A DNA stretch of 64,000 nucleotides from Mycobacterium genavense ATCC 51234 (GTDB lineage: Bacteria > Actinomycetota > Actinomycetes > Mycobacteriales > Mycobacteriaceae): NCBI RefSeq assembly GCF_000526915.1, contig NZ_JAGZ01000004.1, positions 1 to 64,000 on the forward strand, written 5' to 3'. Numbering within the stretch: position 1 is the first letter of the stretch; every line of letters begins with the position of its first letter. The notes under the pieces are model-generated. The model ran no database searches. It was given only the letters and a program-made list of their open reading frames with translations, and was not told the origin of the DNA. This document shows positions 37,953 through 47,910 of the stretch, one piece after another. Both the position numbers and the translations under genes were made by a program.

Positions 37953-39022
37953 GTGATCGTCGATCGGCGGCGCGCGCTGGGTGTGGCCGCGGTGGGACTG
38001 CTCGCCTCCGGCTGCCACACCGGGGCGCCGGAGGCCAGGCCGCCGGTGCCCTGGCCCACCGGTGACGGCCTGGGAATCGGCCTGGAGGGTTATCCCTACC
38101 CGTACCCGGTGCGCCATCTCGACGTCACGCACGTCGCGCAGGCACCGTGGATCGATCGCGTTGCCCCGGAGTTGGAACGGCGCGCTCGGTTGGCGTACAT
38201 GGACATCGCGCCCGAGAGCGCCCGGCCGCGGGGAACCGCCCTGCTGGTGCACGGCAAGAACTTCTTCGGCGCGTACTGGAGGGACGTCATCGCGGCGTTG
38301 CGCCATCGGGGGTACCGGGTCATCGTTCCCGACCTGGTCGGCTGGGGTAAGTCCACCAAGCCCTCGACGTTGACCGCGGAATCGCTGGTGGCACAGCTGC
38401 GCTCGCTACTCGATGCTTTCATGGTGAATTCTGTTGTCGTCGTTGGGCATTCGACCGGCGGATTGGTGGCCATGCACATGGCCCGGCTGTTACCCGAACG
38501 GGTGGCCGCGCTGGTGCTGGAGAACCCGATGGGGCTCGAGGACTATCGGCACGGGTTGACCCGCCAGGTGGGGCATGAAGACTGGGCGGCCGACGAACGG
38601 TCTGCGACCGCCGACCAGATCCGCCAGTACATGGCGCACTACTTCGTCAACAAGGAGCCCCGACTCATCGAGCCGTTCGTCGCGGTGCGCACGGCCGTCG
38701 CAGCCTCGCCCGAGTTCGAGCGTTGGGTGCAAAGCTCGGCGGCGGCCACCGACATGCTGGTCAACCAACCGGCCGTGGACTTCGTCGCATCGTTGCCCGC
38801 CCGCACGCTGTTCGTCTGCGGCTTGTCCGACCGCACCTACGTGGCGCGAAGTACACCGCGGCCGACGAGCAAGCCGCAAAGGGCGATATCGCCGCACTGG
38901 CCCGGGGTTTCGCGGCCCGGATGCCCGCGGCCCGGTTCGTCGGGGTGCCCGACACCGGCCACGTCCCGCATCTGGAATCACCGGCCGCGTTCAGCTCGGC
39001 CGTGCTGGAATTCCTCTCCTGA
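37953..39022 (+). pseudogene. Lipoprotein-type alpha/beta hydrolase, late frameshift
   Basis: From GTG 37953 the frame starts with Arg-rich residues, a short hydrophobic segment and LLASGC, a likely lipoprotein or Tat-type export signal. The hydrolase core is clear: TALLVHGKNFFGAYW (oxyanion loop), IVPDLVGWGKSTKPSTLT, and nucleophile elbow GHSTGG. At 38848 one base is missing after GTGGCGCG: RTYVAR must continue KYTAADEQAAKGDIAALARG in another frame, which then reads the C-terminal His region PDTGHVPHLESPAAFSSAVL to the stop at 39022. The unshifted product would lose the catalytic His. The substrate is unknown. This gene and its small lipoprotein neighbour take the place of nadR-Rv0213c. Confidence 0.75.
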
Positions 39023-39078
39023 CGACCGCGACGGGCCACTTGACACCCGTCAAATTCGGCGGCGGTACAGTTCTTCGC

Positions 39079-40596
39079 ATGCAGATCCGCCCCTACGTCG
39101 GCGCCGACAAACCGGCGATCATCCTGTACCCATCCGGAACGGTCGTCACCTTCGATGACCTGGAGGCGCGGGCCAACCGGCTGGCGCACCGATTCCGTCA
39201 GGCGGGTCTGCGCGAGGGCGACAGCGTCGCGATCCTGATGGAGAACAACCAGCACATGCACGCCGTCATGTGGGCGGCTCGGCGCAGCGGCTTGTACTAC
39301 GTGCCGATCAACACCCACCTGACCGCGGCCGAGGCGGCCTACATCATCGACAACAGCAGCGCCAAGGCGATCGTCGGCTCGGCGGCGCTGCGCGACACCC
39401 TCGCCGGCCTGGCCGAGCACTTGCCAAACGGCCTACTCGAGCTGCTCCTGATCGCCGACGGCGATCTGCCGGGCTGGGATCGCTACCCGGAATGCGTTGC
39501 CAATCAACCGGATACCCCCATCGCCGACGAGATCGAGGGCGACCTGCTGCAGTACTCCTCGGGCACCACCGGCCGGCCCAAGGGGATCAAACGCGAATTG
39601 CCGCACGTCCCACCGGAAGACGCTCCGGGCTTGATGTCGGCACTGGTCGGATTCTGGATGGACGCCGACACGGTGTATCTGAGCCCGGCGCCGCTGTATC
39701 ACACCGCGCCGTCGGTGTGGTCGATGACGGTGCAAGACGCGGGTCTGACCACGGTCGTCATGGAGCGCTTCGATCCCGAAGGGACGCTGGATGCCATCCA
39801 GCGTTACCGGGTGACGCATGCCCAGTTCGTGCCGGCCATGTTCGTCCGGCTGCTGAAACTTCCTCAGGAGGTGCGTGATTCGTATGACCTGTCCAGCCTC
39901 AAACGGGTGATACACGCCGCGGCGCCGTGCCCGGTACAGATCAAGAAACAGCTGATCGACTGGTGGGGACCGATCGTCGACGAGTACTACGCGTCTTCGG
40001 AAGCGCACGGGTCCACGATGATTTTCGCCGAGGACTGGCTGGCACACCCGGGTTCGGTGGGCAAGCCCATGGGCGGCGCCGTGCACATCCTCGACGAGAA
40101 CGGCAACGAGCTGCCGCCCGGGGAGGCCGGCGAGATCTACTTCGAAGGCGGAGCGTCGTTCGAGTACCTCAACGACCCGACGAAAACCGCCTCATCCCGC
40201 GACAAGCACGGATGGACCACCGTCGGGGACATCGGCTATCTCGACGACGAGGGCTACCTGTACCTGACCGACCGGCGCCACCACATGATCATCTCAGGCG
40301 GGGTGAACATCTACCCGCAAGAAGCCGAGAATCTATTGGTCACCCACCCGAAGGTGCTGGATGCCGCCGTATTCGGGGTCCCCGACGACGAGATGGGCCA
40401 GCGGGTCGTGGCGGCCGTACAAACCGTCGAGCAGGCCGACGCCACCGACCAGTTCGCCGACGAGCTGCTGGCCTGGCTGCGAGACCGCTTGGCGCACTTC
40501 AAATGCCCGCGATCGATCGCGTTCGAGGCGCAGTTGCCGCGCACCGACACCGGCAAGCTCTACAAGAACGGGCTGATCGAGAAGTACTCGGTCTGA
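39079..40596 (+). CDS. fadD4: Fatty-acid-CoA/AMP ligase FadD4
   Basis: The 505-aa adenylate-forming enzyme activates a carboxylic acid as an acyl-AMP and then CoA thioester. The P-loop LQYSSGTTGRPKGIK, the DEYYASSEAHGSTMIF substrate-site loop, the hinge GDIGYLDDEGYLYLTDRRHH and the catalytic lysine in PRTDTGKLYK are all present. ATG 39079 gives MQIRPYVGADKPAIIL. The stop is 3 bp from the next gene, an enoyl-CoA hydratase, so they form a fatty-acid or sterol-type catabolic pair. Intact. Confidence 0.93.
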   Translation: MQIRPYVGADKPAIILYPSGTVVTFDDLEARANRLAHRFRQAGLREGDSVAILMENNQHMHAVMWAARRSGLYYVPINTHLTAAEAAYIIDNSSAKAIVGSAALRDTLAGLAEHLPNGLLELLLIADGDLPGWDRYPECVANQPDTPIADEIEGDLLQYSSGTTGRPKGIKRELPHVPPEDAPGLMSALVGFWMDADTVYLSPAPLYHTAPSVWSMTVQDAGLTTVVMERFDPEGTLDAIQRYRVTHAQFVPAMFVRLLKLPQEVRDSYDLSSLKRVIHAAAPCPVQIKKQLIDWWGPIVDEYYASSEAHGSTMIFAEDWLAHPGSVGKPMGGAVHILDENGNELPPGEAGEIYFEGGASFEYLNDPTKTASSRDKHGWTTVGDIGYLDDEGYLYLTDRRHHMIISGGVNIYPQEAENLLVTHPKVLDAAVFGVPDDEMGQRVVAAVQTVEQADATDQFADELLAWLRDRLAHFKCPRSIAFEAQLPRTDTGKLYKNGLIEKYSV

Positions 40597-40599
40597 CCG

Positions 40600-41565
40600 A
40601 TGTTTCGGGTGGCCGATCTGTCGAGCGCACCGGAGGCCGGCCTGCCGTCGCCGCCCGGCGTGATCGTCGCCGTCGGCTCGGCCGCCGAGCTCGAACAGCA
40701 CCAATACTGGCTGGATGCAGCGACTTTCACCCTGACCGAGGAGCCGTGTGCCGACCGTCGGGTCATCACCGTCGATTCGGTCCCCGAAACGCTGGCCGAG
40801 CTGCGTAAGCGATGTGAACACTGGCCGCACGCCAGCAGCGTCTGTGACGACGTGCTGCGCTCGGTCACTCCGGCCGGTCCGACGCTGGCCGGTGTGGTGG
40901 CCGAGTCGCTGGCCTACTCCACCCTGCAGGCGGGCCCGGAGTTCGCGCGTTGGCTCGCCGAACGTGGGCCGGTCCGGATGCCCGAGATCCCCGACCCGGT
41001 GCTCACCGAGCGCGACGGTGACACCCTGCGGATCACGTTCAACCGCCCGCAACGCCACAACGCGTTTTCCACCGACGCGCGCGCCGCGCTGCTGGAGGCG
41101 CTGACCGTTGCGCAGCTGGACCCATCGATGACCGAGATCGTGTTGAGCGGCAACGGTCCATCGTTTTGCAGCGGCGGAGATCTCGCCGAGTTCGGCACGT
41201 TCGTCGATCCCGCGAGCGCGCATTTGGCCCGCACCCGTCATAGCCCGGCCCTGGCGCTGGATGCGCTGACCGCCAGGCTCGGCCGGTGTTGCCGCGCCCA
41301 GGTGCAGGGCCGGGTGCTGGGCAGTGGTTTGGAGATGGCCGCCTTTTGTGGATGGGTTGAGGCGCAAGAGGATTCGCTCTTCGGGCTGCCGGAGCTGAGT
41401 CTGGGCTTGATCCCGGGGGCCGGCGGCACCGTCAGCATCACGCGCCGAATCGGCCGCTGGCGTACGGCCTATCTGGTGCTGTCCGGCCGGACAATCGGCA
41501 TCGACACCGCGCTGAGCTGGGGCCTAGTGGACGCGACTTATGTTGGCGCGCAACCGATTCAGTAG
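40600..41565 (+). CDS. Enoyl-CoA hydratase/isomerase family protein with N-terminal extension
   Basis: The 321-aa protein has a crotonase core from about residue 130: ITFNRPQRHNAFSTDARAAL, the first oxyanion loop SGNGPSFCSGGDLAEFG, and the second with RVLGSGLEMAAFCGW and GLPELSLGLIPGAGGTVSIT. The first 130 residues are an unusual extension (VIVAVGSAAELEQHQYWLD, DDVLRSVTPAGPTLAGVVAE) that looks like a second, divergent crotonase-type half. ATG 40600 follows the fadD4 stop by 3 bp. Possible substrate of the pair is a branched or cyclic acyl-CoA, but no evidence fixes it. Its 3' end overlaps the converging small membrane protein gene by 7 bp. Confidence 0.82.
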   Translation: MFRVADLSSAPEAGLPSPPGVIVAVGSAAELEQHQYWLDAATFTLTEEPCADRRVITVDSVPETLAELRKRCEHWPHASSVCDDVLRSVTPAGPTLAGVVAESLAYSTLQAGPEFARWLAERGPVRMPEIPDPVLTERDGDTLRITFNRPQRHNAFSTDARAALLEALTVAQLDPSMTEIVLSGNGPSFCSGGDLAEFGTFVDPASAHLARTRHSPALALDALTARLGRCCRAQVQGRVLGSGLEMAAFCGWVEAQEDSLFGLPELSLGLIPGAGGTVSITRRIGRWRTAYLVLSGRTIGIDTALSWGLVDATYVGAQPIQ

Positions 41566-41969
41566 CCGCCGAAGGTGGTGCTGGTGGTCGACGGGATGCT
41601 CGACACGGCGACCACGGCGATGACGATGTACAGGATCGCGATGATCACATACGTGACACCGCCCGCGATGGCGCCGATGATCGCCCACTTCTTGGCGTTG
41701 TTCGACGCGTCCTGCGCCTCGGCGGCGCGGCCCTGGGCCCACAATCCGGAAACCTTGTTGGAGTAGACAAGCGAGATGATGCCGAACGGCAGGCAGCACA
41801 GCACCGTGCACAGGATCGCCCAGACCAGGTAGTTGTCCGGTTCTTTCTGCCCCGGCCAGACGCCTGGCTGCTGGCCCGGCCAACCCGGTTGCTGGGGCTG
41901 CCCTTGCCATTCCGGTTGCTGGCCTTGCCACTCGGGGGAACCTTCGTACGGCCCTGGCGGATAACTCAT
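41559..41969 (-). CDS. DUF4190/CD225-like small membrane protein
   Basis: The 136-aa protein begins with a Pro/Gln/Gly-rich cytoplasmic segment of about 48 residues (MSYPPGPYEGSP, then repeated WQGQ units), followed by two membrane helices: VWAILCTVLCCLPFGIISLV and KWAIIGAIAGGVTYVIIAIL. Between them lies VYSNKVSGLWAQGRAAEAQD, the conserved loop of CD225/dispanin-like proteins. ATG 41969 with GGAAGG eight bases upstream was preferred to a start 24 codons further out. Several actinobacterial paralogs are usual. Function unknown; trafficking or stress roles are proposed for relatives. Confidence 0.82.
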   Translation of the reverse strand: MSYPPGPYEGSPEWQGQQPEWQGQPQQPGWPGQQPGVWPGQKEPDNYLVWAILCTVLCCLPFGIISLVYSNKVSGLWAQGRAAEAQDASNNAKKWAIIGAIAGGVTYVIIAILYIVIAVVAVSSIPSTTSTTFGGY

Positions 41970-42074
41970 GGCAGCTGCCTTCCTTCGGGTTCCTCCGGTC
42001 CAGCCGCTTTGCTGGTCACAAGTCAGGCAAATATAGCGCACCCGTGGGAGGCCAAGCGCCGAATTCAGCCGCGC

Positions 42075-43221
42075 TCAGATCCCGCCCCGGGCCACCAGCT
42101 GCCCGGCAATCACATTGCGCTGGATCTCATTCGTGCCCTCGCCGACGATCATCAGGGGCGCGTCGCGAAAGTAGCGCTCGACGTCGTACTCGGTGGAGTA
42201 GCCGTAGCCGCCGTGGATGCGTACCGCGTTGAGTGCGATCTCCATTGCGACCTCGGAGGCGAACAGTTTGGTCATCCCGGCTTCCATGTCACAGCGTTCG
42301 CCGCTGTCGTAACGCTGCGCGGCGTAGCGGGTGAGCTGGCGGGCGGCGGTGAGCTTGGTGGCCACGTCGGCCAGATAGTTGCCCACGGACTGATGGTGCC
42401 AGATCGGCTTACCGAAACTCTCGGGCTGCTGGGCATAGGCCAACGCATCCTCGAGCGCCGCGGTCGCCACGCCCAGCGCGCGGGCGGCCACCTGGATGCG
42501 ACCGGTTTCCAGGCCCTTCATCATTTGCGAAAAGCCTTCGCCCTTACGGTCTCCCAGCACGGCCGACGCGGGGACGGCGAAGTTGTCGAAGGACAACTCG
42601 CAGGATTCGACGCCCTTGTAACCCAGCTTGGGTAGGTCGCGTGAGATCGTCAGCCCCGGGCCGTGTTCGACGAGCACGATCGAGATACCCTTATGCCGCG
42701 GTTGGGCATTCGGGTCGGTCTTGCACAGCAGCGCGGTCAGCCCGGAATGCCGCGCGTTGCTGATCCAGGTTTTGGCGCCGTTGATCCGCAGGCCACCGAA
42801 ACCGTCGGGCAGCGCGGTGGTCGCCATGTTCTGCAGGTCGGAGCCGCGGCCGGGCTCGGTCAGCGCCATCGTGGCGCAGTTGGCCGGTCGCCATCGGCGG
42901 CAGGTAGGTCTGCTTCTGCTCCTCGGTGCCGAACAGCGTCAGCAGCTTGGCGACCACGGTGTGCCCGCCCATCGCGCCGGCCAGGCTCATCCAGCCGCGG
43001 GCCAGCTTCTGGATTACCCGCACATACCCCGGCATCGACACCGGCGACCCGCCGTATTCCTCCGGGATCGCCAGGCCGTAGATGCCGATCCGCTTCATCT
43101 GCTCGATCCACGCCTCGGGCTAGGCGTTGGCGTGCTCGACCTCGCGGACCGTCGGCTTGACCTCACGGTTGATAAACGCTCGCACCGTGGCGACCAGCAT
43201 GTCTTCTTCGTCGTCCACCAC
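42075..43221 (-). pseudogene. fadE3: Acyl-CoA dehydrogenase FadE3, nonsense codon plus 2-nt deletion
   Basis: From tandem GTG codons at 43221 the frame encodes the FadE3 start (MLVATVRAFINREVKPTVRE) and meets a TAG at 43122-43120, between EHANA and PEAWIEQMKRIGIYGLAI; a former Tyr fits. The frame then continues through GAMGGHTVVAKLLTLFGTEE to MATGQLR, where two bases are missing near 42875 (CGCGCC shortened to CGCC). After that ATMALTEPGRGSDLQN resumes in another frame and the C-terminus is complete, including the catalytic-Glu region IVGEGTNEIQRNVIAGQLV. Acyl-CoA dehydrogenases introduce the first double bond in beta-oxidation. Two independent lesions make function unlikely. Confidence 0.9.
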
Positions 43222-43286
43222 TGATCCCAATTTTTGTCACCTCCGGCGTTGCGCTTCGATTCGACAGTGTGCCAGCATGTGGCGTT

Positions 43287-44291
43287 GTGACCGACAACGG
43301 GTATGCGGGGATCCGCGCCGGCGGGCCGTACTTCGACGATCTGGCGAGGGGCCAGGTCTTCGACTGGGCACCGGTGGCGACGCTGTCGGCGGGTATGGTC
43401 GCCGCCCACCAGGCGATCGTCGGCGACCGGTTGCGCCTGGCGCTGGACGCCGACCTGTGTGCCGCGGTGATCGGCGGGCCCGGGCCGCTGGCGCATCCGG
43501 GGTTGGTCTGCGATGTCGCGATCGGGCAGAGCACCCTGGTGACCCAGCGGGTCAAAGCCAACCTGTTCTATCGCGGGCTGACGTTTCATCGGTTCCCGGT
43601 CATCGGCGATTCGCTCTACACCCGCACCGAAGTCGTTGGGCTGCGTGCCAATTCGGTCAAGCCCGGCCGCCCGCCGACCGGAATGGCCGCGCTGCGGATG
43701 ACCACCATCGACCAGGCCGACCGATTGGTGCTCGACTTCTATCGCTGCGCGATGCTGCCCGCCAGCCCGGACTTCGATCCGGATGGCGCGCCCGCCGACG
43801 ATCTCTCCACGATCGGAGCCGATGCGGCGCCGCCTGCCGTGCCGCCGGCGTCACAGTGGAACGGCGAGGCCTTCCGAAAGCGGGTGCCCGGACCGCATTT
43901 CGACACCAGCCTGGCTGGGGCGGTAATGCGCAGCACCGGCGACGTCGTCAGCAATGCGCCCGAGCTGGCCCGGCTGACCCTGAACATCGCTGCCGCGCAT
44001 CATGATTCGCGGTCCGGGGGACGCCGGCTGGTGTACGGCGGACACACCATCGGGCTGGCGTTCGCGCAGGCCAACCGGCTGTTGCCGAACCTTGCGACGG
44101 TGCTCGGCTGGGAGTCGTGCGACCACACCGGGCCGGTGTACGAGGGTGACACGCTCTACAGCGAGCTGCACGTGGAGTCGGCCGAGCCCGGCGATCACGG
44201 CGGTGTGCTGGGGCTTCGGTCGGTCGTCTACGCGGTCGGTGAACCCGACCGCACGGTTCTGGACTGGCGACTGCGCGCGCTGCACTTCTGA
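43287..44291 (+). CDS. Double-hotdog MaoC-like hydratase (Rv0216 ortholog)
   Basis: The 334-aa protein matches Rv0216, a double-hotdog-fold protein related to (R)-specific enoyl-CoA hydratases. The first repeat contains GPYFDDLARGQVFDWAPVAT; the second contains NIAAAHHDSRSGGRRLVYGG and GHTIGLAFAQANRLLPNLAT followed by GPVYEGDTLYSELHV. GTG 43287 gives the M. tuberculosis length. It is divergent from the decayed fadE3 with a 65-bp gap, and 11 bp upstream of a CoA-transferase gene. It is intact in an otherwise decaying stretch. The physiological substrate is unknown. Confidence 0.9.
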   Translation: MTDNGYAGIRAGGPYFDDLARGQVFDWAPVATLSAGMVAAHQAIVGDRLRLALDADLCAAVIGGPGPLAHPGLVCDVAIGQSTLVTQRVKANLFYRGLTFHRFPVIGDSLYTRTEVVGLRANSVKPGRPPTGMAALRMTTIDQADRLVLDFYRCAMLPASPDFDPDGAPADDLSTIGADAAPPAVPPASQWNGEAFRKRVPGPHFDTSLAGAVMRSTGDVVSNAPELARLTLNIAAAHHDSRSGGRRLVYGGHTIGLAFAQANRLLPNLATVLGWESCDHTGPVYEGDTLYSELHVESAEPGDHGGVLGLRSVVYAVGEPDRTVLDWRLRALHF

Positions 44292-44302
44292 CCCGGAGGA
44301 CA

Positions 44303-45471
44303 ATGGTCCAGGTGAGCGACGCGGCGTCCCGGTGGGGCAGCAGCGGGCTGGCTCGGCTGACCGGCCCGCCCGACGGGCCGCCCGACTTCTCCCGCGCCGA
44401 GGTGCTGGCCCGCGCCGATCGGGTCGCCGCGGCGGTGGGCGGTCATTTCGGCATTGCCGTCGACGCGGCCACGCTGCTGGCCGGGCGGGCCGGATTGCTC
44501 GGATTGACGCGGGGCGGCCGGATTTCGGCCGGCGGCGGCACCCGGCTGCTGCGGGCCCGCGACGGGTGGTGCGCGTTCACGCTGTCGCGCCCCGACGACG
44601 TCGCCGTCGTTCCCGCGCTGCTGGAAATCGACGAGACGCCCGCCCAGCTCTGGCCGATGCTGCAGCGTTGGGCCGCAACACGTCTCGTATCGGCGATCAC
44701 CGAGCGGGCGAGCCTGCTGGCCATTCCGGCGGCCGCGCTGGGCGAAGTGGCTCACACGCCGCCGCGGATCGAGCGAATGGCAACCGGGGTCGCCGCCCGT
44801 CGCGTCACCGGCCTGCTGGTGGCCGACCTGTCGTCGATGTGGGCCGGCCCGCTGTGCGGGCAACTGCTGGCCCGGGCCGGGGCGATCGTCGTCAAAGTGG
44901 AAAGCCCCCGGCGCCCGGACGGCACCCGCGCGGGCAATCGTGCCTTCTTCGACTGGATGAGCGGTGAAAAGCTGTCCTACTGCCTGGATTTCGAAAGCCA
45001 GGCCGACGAGCTGCGCGAGCTGCTGGTGGTCGCCGACATCGTGATCGAAGGCTCTCGGCCCGCGGCGCTGGCCCGGCGCGGCCTGGGCCCGGAACACATT
45101 GCCCCGCGTCCGGGCCGAATCTGGTTGCGCATCAGCGGGTATGGCCGCGACGACAGCCGGCCCGCGTTCGGCGACGACGCCGCGGTGGCCGGCGGTCTGG
45201 TCGGTGCGGGGCCGGTGTTCTGCGGGGACGCCATCGCCGATCCGCTCACCGGCCTGGAAGCGGCGTCGGCCGTGGCCGAATCGTTGGCCCGCGGCGGCGG
45301 CGAGTTCATCCAGGTGTCGATGGCGGAGACTGCCGCCGGCTACGCGGCCCTGCCCGCCGCGGCGTCGTCCTCCGAATGCCCGACGCCGCCCCCGCCCGCA
45401 CCGCCGCCCTGGGCGCCGACGGCGAGGCCGTGCGCCGGTTGGTCGCCGAAAGACGGGTGCCGTCATGCTGA
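44303..45471 (+). pseudogene. CaiB/BaiF-type class III CoA-transferase, late frameshift
   Basis: ATG 44303 starts a two-part class III CoA-transferase-like protein. The core signature LLVADLSSMWAGPLCGQLLA and RAGAIVVKVESPRRPDGTR is present, followed by LSYCLDFESQADELRELLVV and RIWLRISGYGRDDSRPAFGD. Near 45350 the frame turns into low-complexity Pro/Ala, whereas another frame gives GVVLRMPDAAPARTAALGAD and ends LVAERRVPSC at TGA 45471, overlapping the next gene's ATG. A 1-nt deletion around 45345-45357 explains this. The gene is not at this place in H37Rv. Such enzymes transfer CoA between carboxylic acids; substrate unknown. Confidence 0.78.
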
Positions 45472-46765
45472 TTCAGCGGGCGACGCTGCTGGACGGCACG
45501 GTGATCGACATCCGGGTGGGTACGCGGATCGAGCAGATCGGCGACCGCCTGCAACCCCAACCCGGGGAGGCCGTGCTGGACGCGCACGGTGGGACCGTGC
45601 TGCCCGGCCTGCACGACCACCACGTGCACCTGCGTTCGGCCGCCGCTGCGATGGATTCGCTGACGCTCGGACCGCCGCGCGTGCACACCAAAGATCAACT
45701 GGGAGAAGCACTGTCGAACGCTGCTCCGAACGCCGACAGTTGGATCCGGGGGATCGGCTATCACGAATCGGTCGCCGGTGAACTGGACCGCGCCACGCTC
45801 GATGCCATGCTCCCCGGCACTCCGGTGCGCGTGCAGCATCGCAGCGGTGCCCGGTGGATCCTCAATTCCGCGGCGCTGCAACTGCTCGGGATGGCCGAGC
45901 GTCCCGACGGGCGGTTGCGCGCCAGCGACCGATGGTCCGAGGCGCTGCGGCGTCACCACACCGACTTGCCCGAACTCAGCCGCCGCCTCACCGCGCTCGG
46001 CGTCACCGGGGTCACCGACGCCACACCGCATCTCGACGCGGACGACATGGTGTCGCTGTTAGTGGCGCACCGGCACGGCGAGTTCCGGCCGCTGCTGTCT
46101 TTCCTGGCCCCGGGGAAGCTGATCCTGCACGACGACCGCCTGGACCTGGACGCGTTGACCGGATGGATCGCCGATCACCACGCCGACGGGCAACCGGTTG
46201 CCGTGCACTGCGTGACCGCGGCGCAATTGGTGGTCGCCATCGCGGCCCTTCGTGCCGCCGGCAGCCATCCACGGATCGCATCGAACACGCCGCGGTCGTC
46301 GGCGACGACGATCTCGCCGACCTGGCCGAACTCGGGCTCACCGTGGTGACCCAGCCCAACTTCGTCGCCGAACGCGGCGATCAGTATCTGTCCGACATTC
46401 CCGCTGCCGAGCACGCCGCGCTGTGGCGGGTGGCGTCGCTGCGAAAAGCCAAGGTGCGCGTGGCCTTATCGACCGATATGCCATTCGGGCACGGTGACCC
46501 GTGGGCGGCGATGCGGGCCGCGGTGCAGCGCACCACACCCAGCGGGGCGGTGCTGGGCGCCGACGAATGTGTCTCGGCGACAGAAGCTTTGACGATGTTT
46601 CTGGGCCACGCCGATCAGCCCGGCGGGCCCCGGACCGTCGACGTCGGACAGCCGGGTGACCTGTGCGTGCTGGCCGCACCGCCCGCGACGGTGCTGGCCT
46701 AGCTGGACGCCGCACTGGTGGCCGCGACGATCATCGGCGGCCAGATCGCCTACTCCGCGGACTAG
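45465..46765 (+). pseudogene. Amidohydrolase-family protein, frameshift and nonsense codon
   Basis: ATG 45465 overlaps the upstream TGA. The protein is an amidohydrolase of the YtcJ-like type: VLDAHGGTVLPGLHDHHVHL gives the metal-binding His-x-His, VQHRSGARWILNSAAL and VAVHCVTAAQLVVAIAALRA follow. Near 46272 one base is missing: AGSHP must continue DRIEHAAVVGDDDLADLAEL in another frame, which carries STDMPFGHGDPW with the conserved Asp. A TAG at 46700-46702 then interrupts VLA-stop-LDAALVAATIIGGQIAYSAD; a former Glu is likely. The true end is TAG 46763-46765, sharing bases with the converging lipW stop. Substrate unknown. Confidence 0.8.
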
Positions 46766-47130
46766 CGGGCCCCGGGCAGCGCGGCCCGCAGCACCTCGCA
46801 CTGGCTGTTGAAAAATCGCTGCGACATTTGCACTTTCGGTGCCACCAGGTCGAAGCCGTGGAAGGCGCCGGGGATGATCTCCACCTCGCACGGCACCCCG
46901 GGGGCCCGCAACCGTTCGGCGTAGGCGAGGTCTTCGTCGTGGAACAGATCGTGTGTCCCCACCTCGATCCAGGCCGGGGCCAGCCCGCTGAGGTCGTCGC
47001 GGCGGGCCGGCACGGCGACCCGCGGATCGGCATCGCCCAGGTACGCCGCCCAGCCGAACCGATTGCTGTGGGTGTTCCGCCGCCTGACGTCGCGAAAGTC
47101 CCGCCCGACCGCGACCCGTCCCCGGCTCGA
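46762..47130 (-). pseudogene. lipW: Remnant of esterase/lipase LipW (C-terminal third only)
   Basis: About 115 codons remain. Recognisable sequence runs from THSNRFGWAAYLGDADPRVA through LSGLAPAWIEVGTHDLFHDE, which contains the catalytic Asp, to IIPGAFHGFDLVAPKVQMSQ with the catalytic His, ending LRAALPGAR. The N-terminal two thirds with the HGG and GDSAG motifs are missing; upstream of about 47100 the frame holds no recognisable hydrolase sequence and the methyltransferase gene follows at 47254. The left limit of homology is approximate. A deletion rather than point mutations removed the 5' part. Confidence 0.82.
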
Positions 47131-47253
47131 ACATCCCCGTCCGCCGTCGTCCCGCCCAGTGAACAGCGTCGATCGGTGTGGTTAACCCGCGCGCGATCGG
47201 GGTATCGGTCGGAGGGCCGCCCGCTCGGTCGGCCGCGACGCGGGGGACGTGAC

Positions 47254-47910
47254 ATGCTGGGGCATCTGTATGAACGGGCACTGGGCGGCGAGCGATGTTG
47301 GATCCGCCATGAGGATGGCGAAATCCGAGTGCTGCCCGCCCATCGGTGGCTGGGCGCCCGGTGTTCCTCGAAAGGCGGACTGGTCGATGCCCTTGACGAG
47401 GACTTCGACGAAGCCGTCACCGAGATGTGCAGCGGGCCGACGATCGAGCTCGGCTGCGGGCCGGGGCGTTTGGTCGCGCGCCTGTTCGAGCGGGGGATAC
47501 CCGCACTCGGCATCGACCGGTCCGCGACCGCGGTCCGGCTGGTCGGTCGCGGCGGCGCACCCGCCTTGCTGGGCGACGTGTTCGAGCCGCTGCCCGACAT
47601 GGGGCGGTGGCAGACGGTGCTGCTGGTCGACGGCAATGTCGGTCTGGGCGGGGACCCGGGACGGATTCTGGCGCGCGCCGCCGAGTTGCTGGGCCGCGGC
47701 GGCCGCTGTGTTGCCGAGTTCGAGGCCGACGCGATCGGGGTGCGCGCGCGGTGGGTGCGACTGGAATCGGCGTGCGATGTGGGGCCATGGTTCCGCTGGG
47801 CGTCGGTCGGGGTAGACAGCGCCGCCACGCTCGCGGCGCAAGTCGGACTGACGCTGACCAGCGTTCGGCTGATCGGCGGGCGGGTGATTGCGAGCCTGGC
47901 CGCGCCGTGA
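47254..47910 (+). CDS. Class I SAM-dependent methyltransferase
   Basis: The 218-aa protein has motif I TIELGCGPGRLVARLFERGI, an acidic residue after beta 2 (ALGIDRSATAVRLV), and a central VLLVDGNVGLGGDPGRILARA. The C-terminal half has the usual beta-strand pattern. ATG 47254 gives MLGHLYERALGGERCWIRHE; a longer in-frame start would run into the lipW remnant. The stop overlaps the GTG of the molybdoenzyme gene Rv0218, suggesting that the methyltransferase is made with it. I do not place it at this position in H37Rv. Intact; substrate unknown. Confidence 0.82.
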   Translation: MLGHLYERALGGERCWIRHEDGEIRVLPAHRWLGARCSSKGGLVDALDEDFDEAVTEMCSGPTIELGCGPGRLVARLFERGIPALGIDRSATAVRLVGRGGAPALLGDVFEPLPDMGRWQTVLLVDGNVGLGGDPGRILARAAELLGRGGRCVAEFEADAIGVRARWVRLESACDVGPWFRWASVGVDSAATLAAQVGLTLTSVRLIGGRVIASLAAP

